Position numbers and translations under genes: made by a program
Assembly: GCA_024642645.1 (NCBI GenBank)
Contig: JAHEAS010000117.1
Span: forward strand, 1-8,356
Source: Saprospirales bacterium
GTDB taxonomy: Bacteria; Bacteroidota; Bacteroidia; Chitinophagales; Saprospiraceae
Length of the DNA: 8,356 nucleotides
Direction of reading: 5' to 3'
Part shown: piece by piece, positions 1 to 5,447 of the stretch
Layout: every line of letters starts with the position of its first letter
Numbering within the stretch: position 1 is the first letter of the stretch
The notes under the pieces: generated by a model
Database searches by the model: none
What the model was told of the DNA's origin: nothing
Seen by the model: the letters and a program-made list of their open reading frames with translations, nothing else

Positions 1-1
1 T

Positions 2-1063
2 GAAGTGATGCCAGGAGTAGAAGGCTTGATTCACGTATCAGAGGTATCTTGGGGCAACCAGCAAATCAATGCCAAGGATTATTTCAAAATGGGCACCGAA
101 CTGGATGCCAAAGTTGTTACCATTGACCGTGAAGAGCGTAAGATGTCTTTGAGCATCAAGCAGCTTACCAACGACCCATGGGAGGAACTCAGCGAGCGCT
201 TCCCAGTAGGCAGCCGCCACAAAGTGAAGGTTAAAAACCTCACACAGTACGGTGTGTTTGTCGAGTTGGAAGACGGCATTGGTGGCATGATTCACATCTC
301 CGACCTTTCTTGGACCAAGCGTTACTCACATCCATCCGAGTTTACTAAGGTGGGCGAGGACATTGACGCAATCGTGTTGGAAGTGGACAAGGACAACCGC
401 AAGCTTTCCCTCGGCCACAAGCAGACGGAAGAAAACCCATGGGATACTTTCGAGAACGTGTTCCCAGTTGGTTCTTACCACGAGGGTACGGTAGTTCGTC
501 GCGACGACCGGGGCGCCATCGTCCAATTGCCACACGGCTTGGAGGCGTTTGCTCCTATCAAGCACCTGAAAAAAGAAGACAACTCAACTGCCGAACTGGA
601 GGAGTTGCTGATTTTCAAGGTGATTGAGTTCAACCGTGACGACAAGCGCCTGCTCGTTTCTCACTCCCGTTACCTCGACGATATCCGTCGTGAAGCTGAC
701 GAGACCGTGAAAAAAGAGAAGGACAAAGAACATGAAGAAGTCCGTCAGACGGTGAAGAAGCAGCAGTCCACAGTTGTAAGCTCTACGCTTGGCGACTTGG
801 ATGTATTCAGCCAGTTGAAAGAACAATTGGGCGATGCAACACCTCCACCTCCACCTCCACCTCCACCTGCCGCAACGAAAGCTAAAGCCTCCACGAAAAA
901 GGCCAAAGCCGAAGCTGCTGAGGAGGTTGTGACTGAGGCTACTGAAGAAGTTGTTGAGGCTACGACTGAAGTTGCCGAAGAAGCACCAGTTACTGCTGAG
1001 GAAGCTGTAGTTGAGGCTGTTACTACTAATGAAGCTACCGCTGACGAAAGCGAGGAAGCATAA
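2..1063 (+). CDS. rpsA: 30S ribosomal protein S1, 3' part (5' end outside window)
   Basis: S1 binds mRNA on the 30S subunit and helps load it for initiation. That role matters in Bacteroidota, where mRNAs usually lack Shine-Dalgarno sequences. The reading frame is open to the left edge, so the true start is upstream. The visible part holds the end of one S1 domain (GVEGLIHVSE, up to about residue 53), a complete S1 domain (about 66-141, with YGVFVELEDGIGGMIHISDLSW) and a more divergent last one (about 153-225, GSYHEGTVV to LLVSHSRYL). NPW linkers separate the domains. A Lys/Glu-rich stretch follows, then nine consecutive prolines (842-868) and a tail of about 60 residues rich in Ala, Glu, Val and Thr. 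The tail is likely disordered and carries no S1 motif. A strong intrinsic terminator follows the TAA. The family call is secure; the function of the tail is unknown. Confidence 0.96.
   Translation, partial: EVMPGVEGLIHVSEVSWGNQQINAKDYFKMGTELDAKVVTIDREERKMSLSIKQLTNDPWEELSERFPVGSRHKVKVKNLTQYGVFVELEDGIGGMIHISDLSWTKRYSHPSEFTKVGEDIDAIVLEVDKDNRKLSLGHKQTEENPWDTFENVFPVGSYHEGTVVRRDDRGAIVQLPHGLEAFAPIKHLKKEDNSTAELEELLIFKVIEFNRDDKRLLVSHSRYLDDIRREADETVKKEKDKEHEEVRQTVKKQQSTVVSSTLGDLDVFSQLKEQLGDATPPPPPPPPPAATKAKASTKKAKAEAAEEVVTEATEEVVEATTEVAEEAPVTAEEAVVEAVTTNEATADESEEA
842..868 (+). repeat. CCTCCA hexanucleotide microsatellite encoding polyproline
   Basis: The unit CCTCCA is repeated four and a half times in frame inside rpsA and encodes nine prolines with strictly alternating CCT and CCA codons. 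It separates the last S1 domain region from the acidic/Ala-rich tail. Such a short tandem repeat can change length by slippage in steps of two prolines without breaking the frame. Runs of proline are known to stall ribosomes and require EF-P. Confidence 0.9.
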
Positions 1064-1088
1064 GTTTTACAAAAGTTATTTAAATGAT

Positions 1089-1127
1089 AATCCCCGGTTC
1101 GGCATTCCGAATCGGGGATTTTTTTTT
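1089..1127 (+). terminator. rpsA intrinsic terminator
   Basis: The arms 1089-1102 and 1107-1120 form a 14-bp stem (outer part AATCCCCG / CGGGGATT, one G.T wobble at 1097/1112) with a CATT tetraloop. The T run 1119-1127 follows directly. It lies 25 bases after the rpsA stop codon. The opposite strand has no T run after the stem, so it acts mainly on plus-strand transcripts. Confidence 0.93.
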
Positions 1128-1135
1128 CAAAGAAG

Positions 1136-1176
1136 AAGGGGAGACAGAATCGTCGCTCCATCTCCCCCTTTATTTT
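1136..1176. terminator. second hairpin between convergent rpsA and htpG, possible bidirectional terminator
   Basis: GGGGAGA (1138-1144) pairs with TCTCCCC (1161-1167). Two further A-T pairs form across a bulged C (1168). On the plus strand the stem is followed by TTTATTTTTT, so it may back up the rpsA terminator. On the minus strand it lies about 25 bases after the htpG stop and is followed by a weaker T-rich CTTCTTT stretch. The 16-base loop makes it less certain than the first hairpin. Confidence 0.5.
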
Positions 1177-1194
1177 TTGCCTAGCGTTAATGTA

Positions 1195-3075
1195 TTACTT
1201 CAAAAACTCAAGACTCTTTTTCACAAAAGCACTTAATTCTGCGCCTTTTAACATGCCCTGATTGAGTAATGCGAGGTCGAGCAAGTGCTTGCCAAGGTTG
1301 TTGCGCTCATCACCTTCCGGCAATTTGAGGAGCTTGTCTGCAACATAGGGGTGGTTCGAGTTCACTACAATATTGTACATGTCGCCAAAGTCGCCCATCA
1401 TGCCCATACCACCACCACCGAGCGCCTGCATTTCCTTCATCCGCCGCATGAACTCTGGTCGGGTAATTTGCACAGGTTGGTCGTTTGGTGAAAGTGGTTT
1501 CAGCATGACTGAAGGTCCTTTTTTGTCCTTTACAAGTTCCTCGAATACTGTCTTCACGGTTTCTTGCTCTTTCTCGTTGAGCACACTTTCTTGTTTTTCA
1601 TCCTTTTGAACCAAGTTGTCAATGGTGTCAGAGTCCACTCGGACGAAGGTTACATCCTTCAATTTTTGCTCCAAGTGCTGCATGAAGTGTGCGTCAATTA
1701 CGTTGTCAAACTCCAGCACATCGTAGCCACGCTCCTTGGCGGCTTCGAGCAGATTATGGTGTTCTTCGGCATTGTGGGTATAGAGGATCACCGTGCGCTT
1801 GTGTTTGTCTGTTTGCGCTTCCTTGACTTTTTTCTCGTATTCTTCAATAGTGAAAAACTCATTGTTCACGTTTTTCAGCAGTGCAAAATCCACAGCTTTT
1901 TCATGAAATTTTTCATCGGAAAGCATGCCGTATTTCACAAAAACGCCCAAATCCTTCCATTTATCCTCAAACGCCTTCCGGTCCGCTTTGAAGAGGTCGT
2001 GTAACTTATCTGCCACTTTTTTGGTGATGTAGCCAGTTATTTTCTTGACGTTGCTGTCGCTTTGGAGGTAGCTGCGGCTAACGTTCAGCGGAATGTCCGG
2101 CGAGTCAATGACACCGTGCATTAAAGTAAGAAAGTCCGGTACGATTTCCTTTACCTCATCGGTAACATAGACTTGGTTGCAGTATAGTTGGATTTTGTTT
2201 TTCTGTACTTCCATTGAATTGCTCAATTTTGGGAAGTACAGGATGCCAGTCAAGTTGAACGGATAGTCAATATTAAGGTGTATCCAGAACATTGGCGACT
2301 GGTAGCTGAACGGGTAGAGTTCCTCGTAAAAACCGCGGTAGTCATCGTCGGTAAGTTCGTTCGGTTGTTTTTTCCAAGCTGGGGCTGGGTTGTTGATGAT
2401 GTTGTCCACCTCTATTTCCTTGGACTCCTTCTTTTCACCCTCACCTTCCTCCAAATTTTCTTTGCGGGTACCAAACTTAATAGGTACTGGCAGAAATTTG
2501 CAGTATTTTTTCAACAGTTCCTCAATACGGTTGTCTTCCAAAAACTCCTTGCTGTCTTCGCTGATATGAAGGATGATGTCCGTGCCGCAGTCTTTTTTCT
2601 TGCTGGATGAAATGCTGAATTCTGGGTTGCCGTCACAGACCCAAGTTACAGCTGGGTCATCTGTACGCCACGACTTGGTTTTCACTTCCACCTTGTCTGC
2701 TACCATGAAAGCGGAATAAAACCCGAGACCGAACTTTCCGATGATGTTGTTCTCACCTTGGTATTTATCGACAAACTCTTGGGCACTTGAGATGGCTATT
2801 TGATTTAGGTATTTGTTCACCTCTGCTTCGCTCATTCCGATACCCTTGTCACGAACGGTGAGGGTACCCTTTTTCTTGTCAACGATGATTTCGATGGTGA
2901 GGTCGCCTGCTTCACCTTGAAGCTCCCCTCGAGATGCAATAGACTTTAGTTTGGTGGTAGCATCAATGGCATTTGCGACAAGCTCCCGGAGAAAAATCTC
3001 ATGATCGGAGTAAAGGAACTTTTTAATGATGGGAAAAATATTTTCCGACTGGACAGAAATATTGCCTTTTTGCAT
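1195..3075 (-). CDS. htpG: Molecular chaperone HtpG (bacterial Hsp90)
   Basis: This is an ATP-dependent cytosolic homodimeric chaperone that remodels client proteins. The chosen start gives 626 residues beginning MQKGNISVQSENIFPIIKKF, the usual family N-terminus; an in-frame start at 3135 would add 20 atypical residues. The N-terminal GHKL ATPase domain shows the N-box E31-L-V-A-N35-A-I-D38, DKGIGM (76-81), the lid-side GKFGLGFYS (113-121) and GTDIILHI (164-171). The middle domain carries the conserved DIPLNVSRSYLQ segment, whose Arg contacts ATP gamma-phosphate in the family. A Lys/Glu-rich linker lies near residues 200-225. A Gly/Met-rich segment (about 552-561) precedes the C-terminal dimerisation part. 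The gene is complete, stands alone and is convergent with rpsA. No Shine-Dalgarno sequence is seen; the leader is A/T-rich. Confidence 0.97.
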   Translation of the reverse strand: MQKGNISVQSENIFPIIKKFLYSDHEIFLRELVANAIDATTKLKSIASRGELQGEAGDLTIEIIVDKKKGTLTVRDKGIGMSEAEVNKYLNQIAISSAQEFVDKYQGENNIIGKFGLGFYSAFMVADKVEVKTKSWRTDDPAVTWVCDGNPEFSISSSKKKDCGTDIILHISEDSKEFLEDNRIEELLKKYCKFLPVPIKFGTRKENLEEGEGEKKESKEIEVDNIINNPAPAWKKQPNELTDDDYRGFYEELYPFSYQSPMFWIHLNIDYPFNLTGILYFPKLSNSMEVQKNKIQLYCNQVYVTDEVKEIVPDFLTLMHGVIDSPDIPLNVSRSYLQSDSNVKKITGYITKKVADKLHDLFKADRKAFEDKWKDLGVFVKYGMLSDEKFHEKAVDFALLKNVNNEFFTIEEYEKKVKEAQTDKHKRTVILYTHNAEEHHNLLEAAKERGYDVLEFDNVIDAHFMQHLEQKLKDVTFVRVDSDTIDNLVQKDEKQESVLNEKEQETVKTVFEELVKDKKGPSVMLKPLSPNDQPVQITRPEFMRRMKEMQALGGGGMGMMGDFGDMYNIVVNSNHPYVADKLLKLPEGDERNNLGKHLLDLALLNQGMLKGAELSAFVKKSLEFLK

Positions 3076-3385
3076 AGTTGTTATTGATTGTTTAATAAGG
3101 TGTTGTGAATGAAAACTTGTGAGGCATACAAGCACCCAAGTAATATTTTTTTCTAGCTAGTTTCATGATGCATAAAATGGTATCTCAAAGCACGTGCCAT
3201 GGGGTTTTGGCTGACAAAATGACTGCTTTTATTGAAATTTTTAAAGATGAGAAATATCTAACATTGTTTGCAAAGCATATTTAACCCACATTATCAAAGT
3301 CACAGTTTCGTGCAAAAGCGGTTGAACGGGCATTGCTTTTGCCTGTATCATTGTGCCGTTGTTTTGATGAAAAAAATCAAAAATT
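3076..3385. other. AT-rich intergenic region with divergent control signals
   Basis: This stretch of about 310 bases between divergent htpG and the small plus-strand gene has no convincing coding content. For htpG, a weak minus-strand promoter-like pair can be seen: TTTG at 3218-3215, 21 bases, then GTGCTTTG at 3193-3186. It keeps TTTG but lacks the TA of the Bacteroidota -7 box, so it is only a candidate. A strong inverted repeat at 3312-3342 lies upstream of the small gene. No clear promoter was found for the plus strand. Confidence 0.4.
3312..3342. repeat. Inverted repeat / hairpin upstream of small gene
   Basis: GCAAAAGC (3312-3319) is perfectly complementary to GCTTTTGC (3335-3342). Two G.T and one T-A pair extend the stem to 11 bp around a 9-base loop. 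No T run follows on either strand, so it is not an intrinsic terminator. It lies 43 bases before the first candidate start of the small gene and could be a leader structure or a protein-binding dyad. Confidence 0.45.
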
Positions 3386-3694
3386 ATGGTAAATACAGCT
3401 AGGCATATCCATGGGTTAATTGAAACAGAGTTCAGTATGAATAATACCATACAAATTCATGGGCACAAAGTAAGGGACTTAATAACTAAGTTTTTTTACC
3501 GTGAAAGTCATCTGTGTTTTCACATTCTATTGCATGTGGATGGAGGAGAAACAGTTTTCTTCCGAGAGTTTATGGATTATGCGGAGTACAAGAAGGCTTT
3601 CAGTGATTTACAACAGGCTAGGCTCAATAATATAATCATCAACATACCGAAAAAAAATGCGGCAGCAAACAATATTGCTGCAAAAGTGGCATGA
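3386..3694 (+). CDS. Small hypothetical protein
   Basis: I do not recognise this protein. The ORF encodes 102 residues from the first ATG, which follows an A-rich stretch as often seen in Bacteroidota. A second in-frame ATG at 3437 would give 85 residues starting MNNTIQIHGHKVRDLI and is equally possible. The middle part (FHILLHVDGGETVFFREFMD, then YAEYKKAFSDLQQ) has the hydrophobic/charged alternation of a real small alpha/beta domain. No signal peptide, membrane segment or cysteine pair is visible. The C-terminus is Lys/Ala/Asn-rich. The composition is more AT-rich than the neighbours. It is the only plus-strand gene before the terminator at 3930-3984, so it probably shares a transcript with the structured region that follows. 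Whether it is translated is uncertain. Confidence 0.48.
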   Translation: MVNTARHIHGLIETEFSMNNTIQIHGHKVRDLITKFFYRESHLCFHILLHVDGGETVFFREFMDYAEYKKAFSDLQQARLNNIIINIPKKNAAANNIAAKVA

Positions 3695-3727
3695 TTTTCG
3701 GTAAAGTATGAACGATTTCAAAATTAA

Positions 3728-3984
3728 ATTCGGATTCAGCCTATATCCCTCCCACACTGAGTTTTGATTCCGAATGTACGCCCCGCTTCCCTAAAACCGC
3801 CCGATTTGAATTCATAACTATATACCCAGTAAAGATAAGGATGAAGCCAACCCCGGCTTCCGTGCAGGCATCTACGAAAATCGTTTGCCTGAGTCCAAAG
3901 ATGTTTCGAGGCAGAAGTGCCTTGGGACAGTGAGTGAGACCAGTTCGTTTGGGGGGTAGAGCTGGTCTTATACTCACTTTTTTT
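3728..3984 (+). ncRNA. Candidate structured RNA or 3' UTR, family unknown
   Basis: This gene-free stretch holds a series of potential hairpins on the plus strand. There is a long-range stem ATTCGGA (3728-3734) / TCCGAAT (3769-3775) with a nested TCAG/CTGA. Next is GAAGCC (3843-3848) / GGCTTC (3855-3860). CAGGCA (3865-3870) / TGCCTG (3886-3891) follows, with an inner ACGA/TCGT. CGAGGCA (3907-3913) / TGCCTTG (3918-3924) closes on a GAAG loop. The series ends in an intrinsic terminator whose T run stops at 3984. I could not match it to tmRNA, RNase P RNA, SRP RNA or 6S RNA from their conserved motifs. It could be an independent small RNA, the structured 3' UTR of the preceding small gene, or a copy of a dispersed intergenic repeat. 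Confidence 0.38.
3930..3984 (+). terminator. Plus-strand intrinsic terminator of small gene / candidate RNA
   Basis: GTGAGT (3930-3935) pairs with ACTCAC (3972-3977), and GACCAG (3938-3943) with CTGGTC (3962-3967). They are separated by a small internal loop and cap an 18-base G-rich loop. Seven T residues (3978-3984) follow. The opposite strand has no T run after the stem, so it terminates plus-strand transcription and shows that this region is transcribed in that direction. Confidence 0.75.
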
Positions 3985-3985
3985 C

Positions 3986-4023
3986 AAAAAAGGGCATCGA
4001 CGTAACCCGTCGTTGCCCTTTTT
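3986..4023. terminator. Bidirectional terminator, serving the mazG-like gene
   Basis: AAAAAGGGCA (3987-3996) pairs with TGCCCTTTTT (4014-4023). After one T-T mismatch the stem continues with CGACG (3998-4002) / CGTCG (4008-4012) around a TAACC loop. The A run on one side and T run on the other give a U-tract in both directions. It starts just after the minus-strand mazG-like stop codon and sits back to back with the plus-strand terminator ending at 3984. Confidence 0.9.
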
Positions 4024-4028
4024 GAATT

Positions 4029-4370
4029 TTATCCTTTTAGCTTCTCGTTGGCGGCATGCCGCACAGCATCTCGCTGGGTTTTCTTTTCCAAATTTTTCCC
4101 CATTGCTTCCGTCAAATTCACACCAGTTTGGTTCGCCAAACAAATGAGCACGAATAACACGTCTGCCATTTCGTCCGATAAGTCATCTTTGGCAGTGGTC
4201 TCCAATTCCTTTGTTTTAAAAGATTGTTCACCGTAAAGCCGAGCCATGAGCCGAGCCACTTCCCCAACCTCTTCCATCAAAATGGCCGTATTGGTCAGTT
4301 CGCTGTAATAGCGAACCCCGACGGTGTTAATCCAATTATCAACCGTTTTTTGTGCATCTGCTAGTGTCAT
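4029..4370 (-). CDS. MazG-like nucleotide pyrophosphohydrolase
   Basis: The product is a 113-residue all-alpha NTP pyrophosphohydrolase. The family hydrolyses (d)NTPs, often damaged or non-canonical ones, to the monophosphate and PPi in a Mg-dependent reaction in the cytosol. The metal-binding pattern is visible as E33-E34-V-G-E37 followed by E67-M-A-D70 in DEMADVLFVLICLAN, spaced as in MazG. The length fits single-domain MazG-like proteins and not the tandem-domain E. coli MazG. The ATG at 4370 gives the natural N-terminus. It lies 48 bases downstream of the TrpF-like gene on the same strand with no terminator between, so the two probably form an operon; a strong terminator follows. The substrate cannot be told from sequence. 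Confidence 0.88.
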   Translation of the reverse strand: MTLADAQKTVDNWINTVGVRYYSELTNTAILMEEVGEVARLMARLYGEQSFKTKELETTAKDDLSDEMADVLFVLICLANQTGVNLTEAMGKNLEKKTQRDAVRHAANEKLKG

Positions 4371-4418
4371 AGATTTGAAGTAATAAATTAAGCAAAAAGT
4401 AGGTGGCGAAGCAACGTA

Positions 4419-5066
4419 CTATTCGATTGCCTCAAGCCTATCGAGAATCTCATCCAACTCTTCAAATGACTTAAGGCCCACCTTTTCCTCTTCACCCCCT
4501 GTCAGGCTCAAGCCTTCTGGTTGCAAAGATTCTAGAACTTCACGAGTATTTTCCGGTTGGAAGTCGAACGCTAAAATCACCTTGTATTTAGCGAAAAGAC
4601 TTTTCAAAAAATTCATAGAAAGCGATTCAAGCGCTTGGAGAGACGCCCAATTGATGCCAGCTTTCGTAAAATCTAGCAAAAAATAGGTAGCGCAATGTTC
4701 AAACGCTTCAAAATGAGCAAGCATCTCGGCTTCCTTCGATTTGGGTTCAAGTATTACCTCTTTAAAGATGGTTAGCCCTGACAATTTTTCTACCTCTGCA
4801 ACTGGGGTGAACATGCCTACCTGCACGGCATCGAAATGCAGGAAATCGTTGACCTCCATAATTTCCTTGGCATCCGAGAAATCAAACTCGCCCACTATCT
4901 TCACGCCATCAACCCACTCGGAAATAGCCTTGGCCTCCATGGGCGAGATGGATGACGTTGGGCTTCCGCCAAATCGAAACCCAAGCCATTCAACACCACG
5001 GGCTGCAAAGTACCGGGCATCGGTAAGACTGTTGACGGCACTTGCCTTAATTTTTGGTTTTACCAT
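4419..5066 (-). CDS. TrpF-like (phosphoribosylanthranilate isomerase-like) protein, probably non-catalytic
   Basis: The 215-residue protein resembles a TrpF TIM barrel. It begins KIKASAVNSLTDARYFAARG, matching the TrpF opening in which KxCG leads into xDA. It keeps the GVEWLGFRF strand, VKIVGEF, a YFLLDF strand with D132 at the position of the usual general acid, and a C-terminal LTGGEEEKVGLK resembling the phosphate-binding SSGVE..PGxKD loop. The catalytic Cys of KxCG is replaced (K7-A-S-A10), and the SPR motif that contributes Arg is SPTSS here. Canonical isomerase activity in tryptophan synthesis is therefore doubtful, and no other trp gene is nearby. The ATG at 5066 fits the family and the promoter at 5093-5124; the frame extends to 5291 but only by overlapping the divergent ATL gene. 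The fold is fairly sure, the function is unknown. Confidence 0.78.
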   Translation of the reverse strand: MVKPKIKASAVNSLTDARYFAARGVEWLGFRFGGSPTSSISPMEAKAISEWVDGVKIVGEFDFSDAKEIMEVNDFLHFDAVQVGMFTPVAEVEKLSGLTIFKEVILEPKSKEAEMLAHFEAFEHCATYFLLDFTKAGINWASLQALESLSMNFLKSLFAKYKVILAFDFQPENTREVLESLQPEGLSLTGGEEEKVGLKSFEELDEILDRLEAIE

Positions 5067-5092
5067 TTTCTTGAAATAGTTAACTTGTTGCG

Positions 5093-5124
5093 CAAAGCTA
5101 AACTGCAATTCTATTAAAAAACAA
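5093..5124 (-). promoter_or_regulatory. Bacteroidota-type promoter for the TrpF-like/MazG-like unit
   Basis: Read on the minus strand, TTG (5124-5122) is followed by 21 bases and then TAGCTTTG (5100-5093), an exact match to the TAnnTTTG -7 element used by the Bacteroidota primary sigma factor. Transcription would start near 5087, giving a leader of about 20 bases before the ATG at 5066. The -33 element overlaps the start of the divergent ATL gene. Confidence 0.6.
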
Positions 5125-5447
5125 TGACAAAGGATTCCTATTTCGAGCAAGTGTACGACGTAGTACGCTGCGTGCCTCCCGGAAGGGTGACTACCTACGG
5201 GGCCATTGCCAGTTTCTTGACGCTCGGCTCGGCAAGGATGGCGGGCTGGGCGCTGAATCACTGCCACGGCATGTTGGATGTGCCCGCTCATCGTGTGGTG
5301 AACCGAAAAGGAGAACTCTCAGGTAGAAATCATTTCAACCCACCCTCTAGCATGCAGGAACGGTTAGAGGACGAAGGGGTGAAGGTAGAAAACGACCAAG
5401 TAGTAGAGTTCAAGGAACTGTTATGGAATCCCGCCGACCATTTTTAA
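5124..5447 (+). CDS. MGMT-family alkyltransferase-like protein (ATL)
   Basis: The 107-residue protein is the DNA-binding domain of O6-alkylguanine-DNA alkyltransferase without the N-terminal domain. It keeps GRVTTYG (20-26, with Tyr25 of the nucleotide-flipping helix region), SARMAGWALN (with Arg38 at the place of the Arg finger) and the active-site loop. The acceptor Cys of PCHRV is replaced by Ala: P54-A55-H56-R57-V58. In the family, such ATL proteins cannot remove the alkyl group; they bind O6-alkylguanine and channel it to nucleotide excision repair. The C-terminal part (MQERLEDEGVKVENDQVVEFKELLW) is typical of the short bacterial form. Only 57 bases separate it from the divergent TrpF-like gene. 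Its TAA overlaps the stop codon of the convergent glycosyltransferase gene, and no terminator lies between them. Confidence 0.9.
   Translation: MTKDSYFEQVYDVVRCVPPGRVTTYGAIASFLTLGSARMAGWALNHCHGMLDVPAHRVVNRKGELSGRNHFNPPSSMQERLEDEGVKVENDQVVEFKELLWNPADHF

Noticed and set aside
745..1161. 138-codon minus-strand ORF with a polyglycine run
   Set aside because: It is the antisense shadow of the S1 tail repeat and includes the rpsA terminator.
3076..3135. 20-residue N-terminal extension of HtpG
   Set aside because: Residues MLVCLTSFHSQHLIKQSITT are not found at HtpG N-termini; the ATG at 3075 gives the conserved MQKGNISVQ start.
3367..3402. Eleven-codon ORF (MKKIKNYGKYS) overlapping the start of the small gene, as a possible leader peptide
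   Set aside because: It is too short and too A-rich to distinguish from chance, and nothing links it to an attenuator.
3241..3450. 69-codon minus-strand ORF between htpG and the small gene
   Set aside because: It overlaps the small plus-strand gene and the inverted repeat, and its translation looks like AT-rich noise.
3741..3977. 78-codon minus-strand ORF
   Set aside because: Its GTG start lies in the stem of the plus-strand terminator and no promoter is seen. The open frame is more easily explained by the base composition of the structured region.
3928..3977. tRNA or tmRNA end suggested by the TTCGTTTGGGGGGTAGAG loop
   Set aside because: No acceptor stem, T-arm consensus or CCA end can be built. 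The arms form a terminator hairpin instead.
3736..4143. 135-codon minus-strand ORF across the intergenic region
   Set aside because: It begins inside the MazG-like gene in another frame and crosses two strong terminators. The translation has no recognisable domain.
5067..5291. 75-residue N-terminal extension of the TrpF-like frame
   Set aside because: It runs antisense through the ATL gene and has no family similarity. The ATG at 5066 gives the normal barrel start and fits the promoter at 5093-5124.
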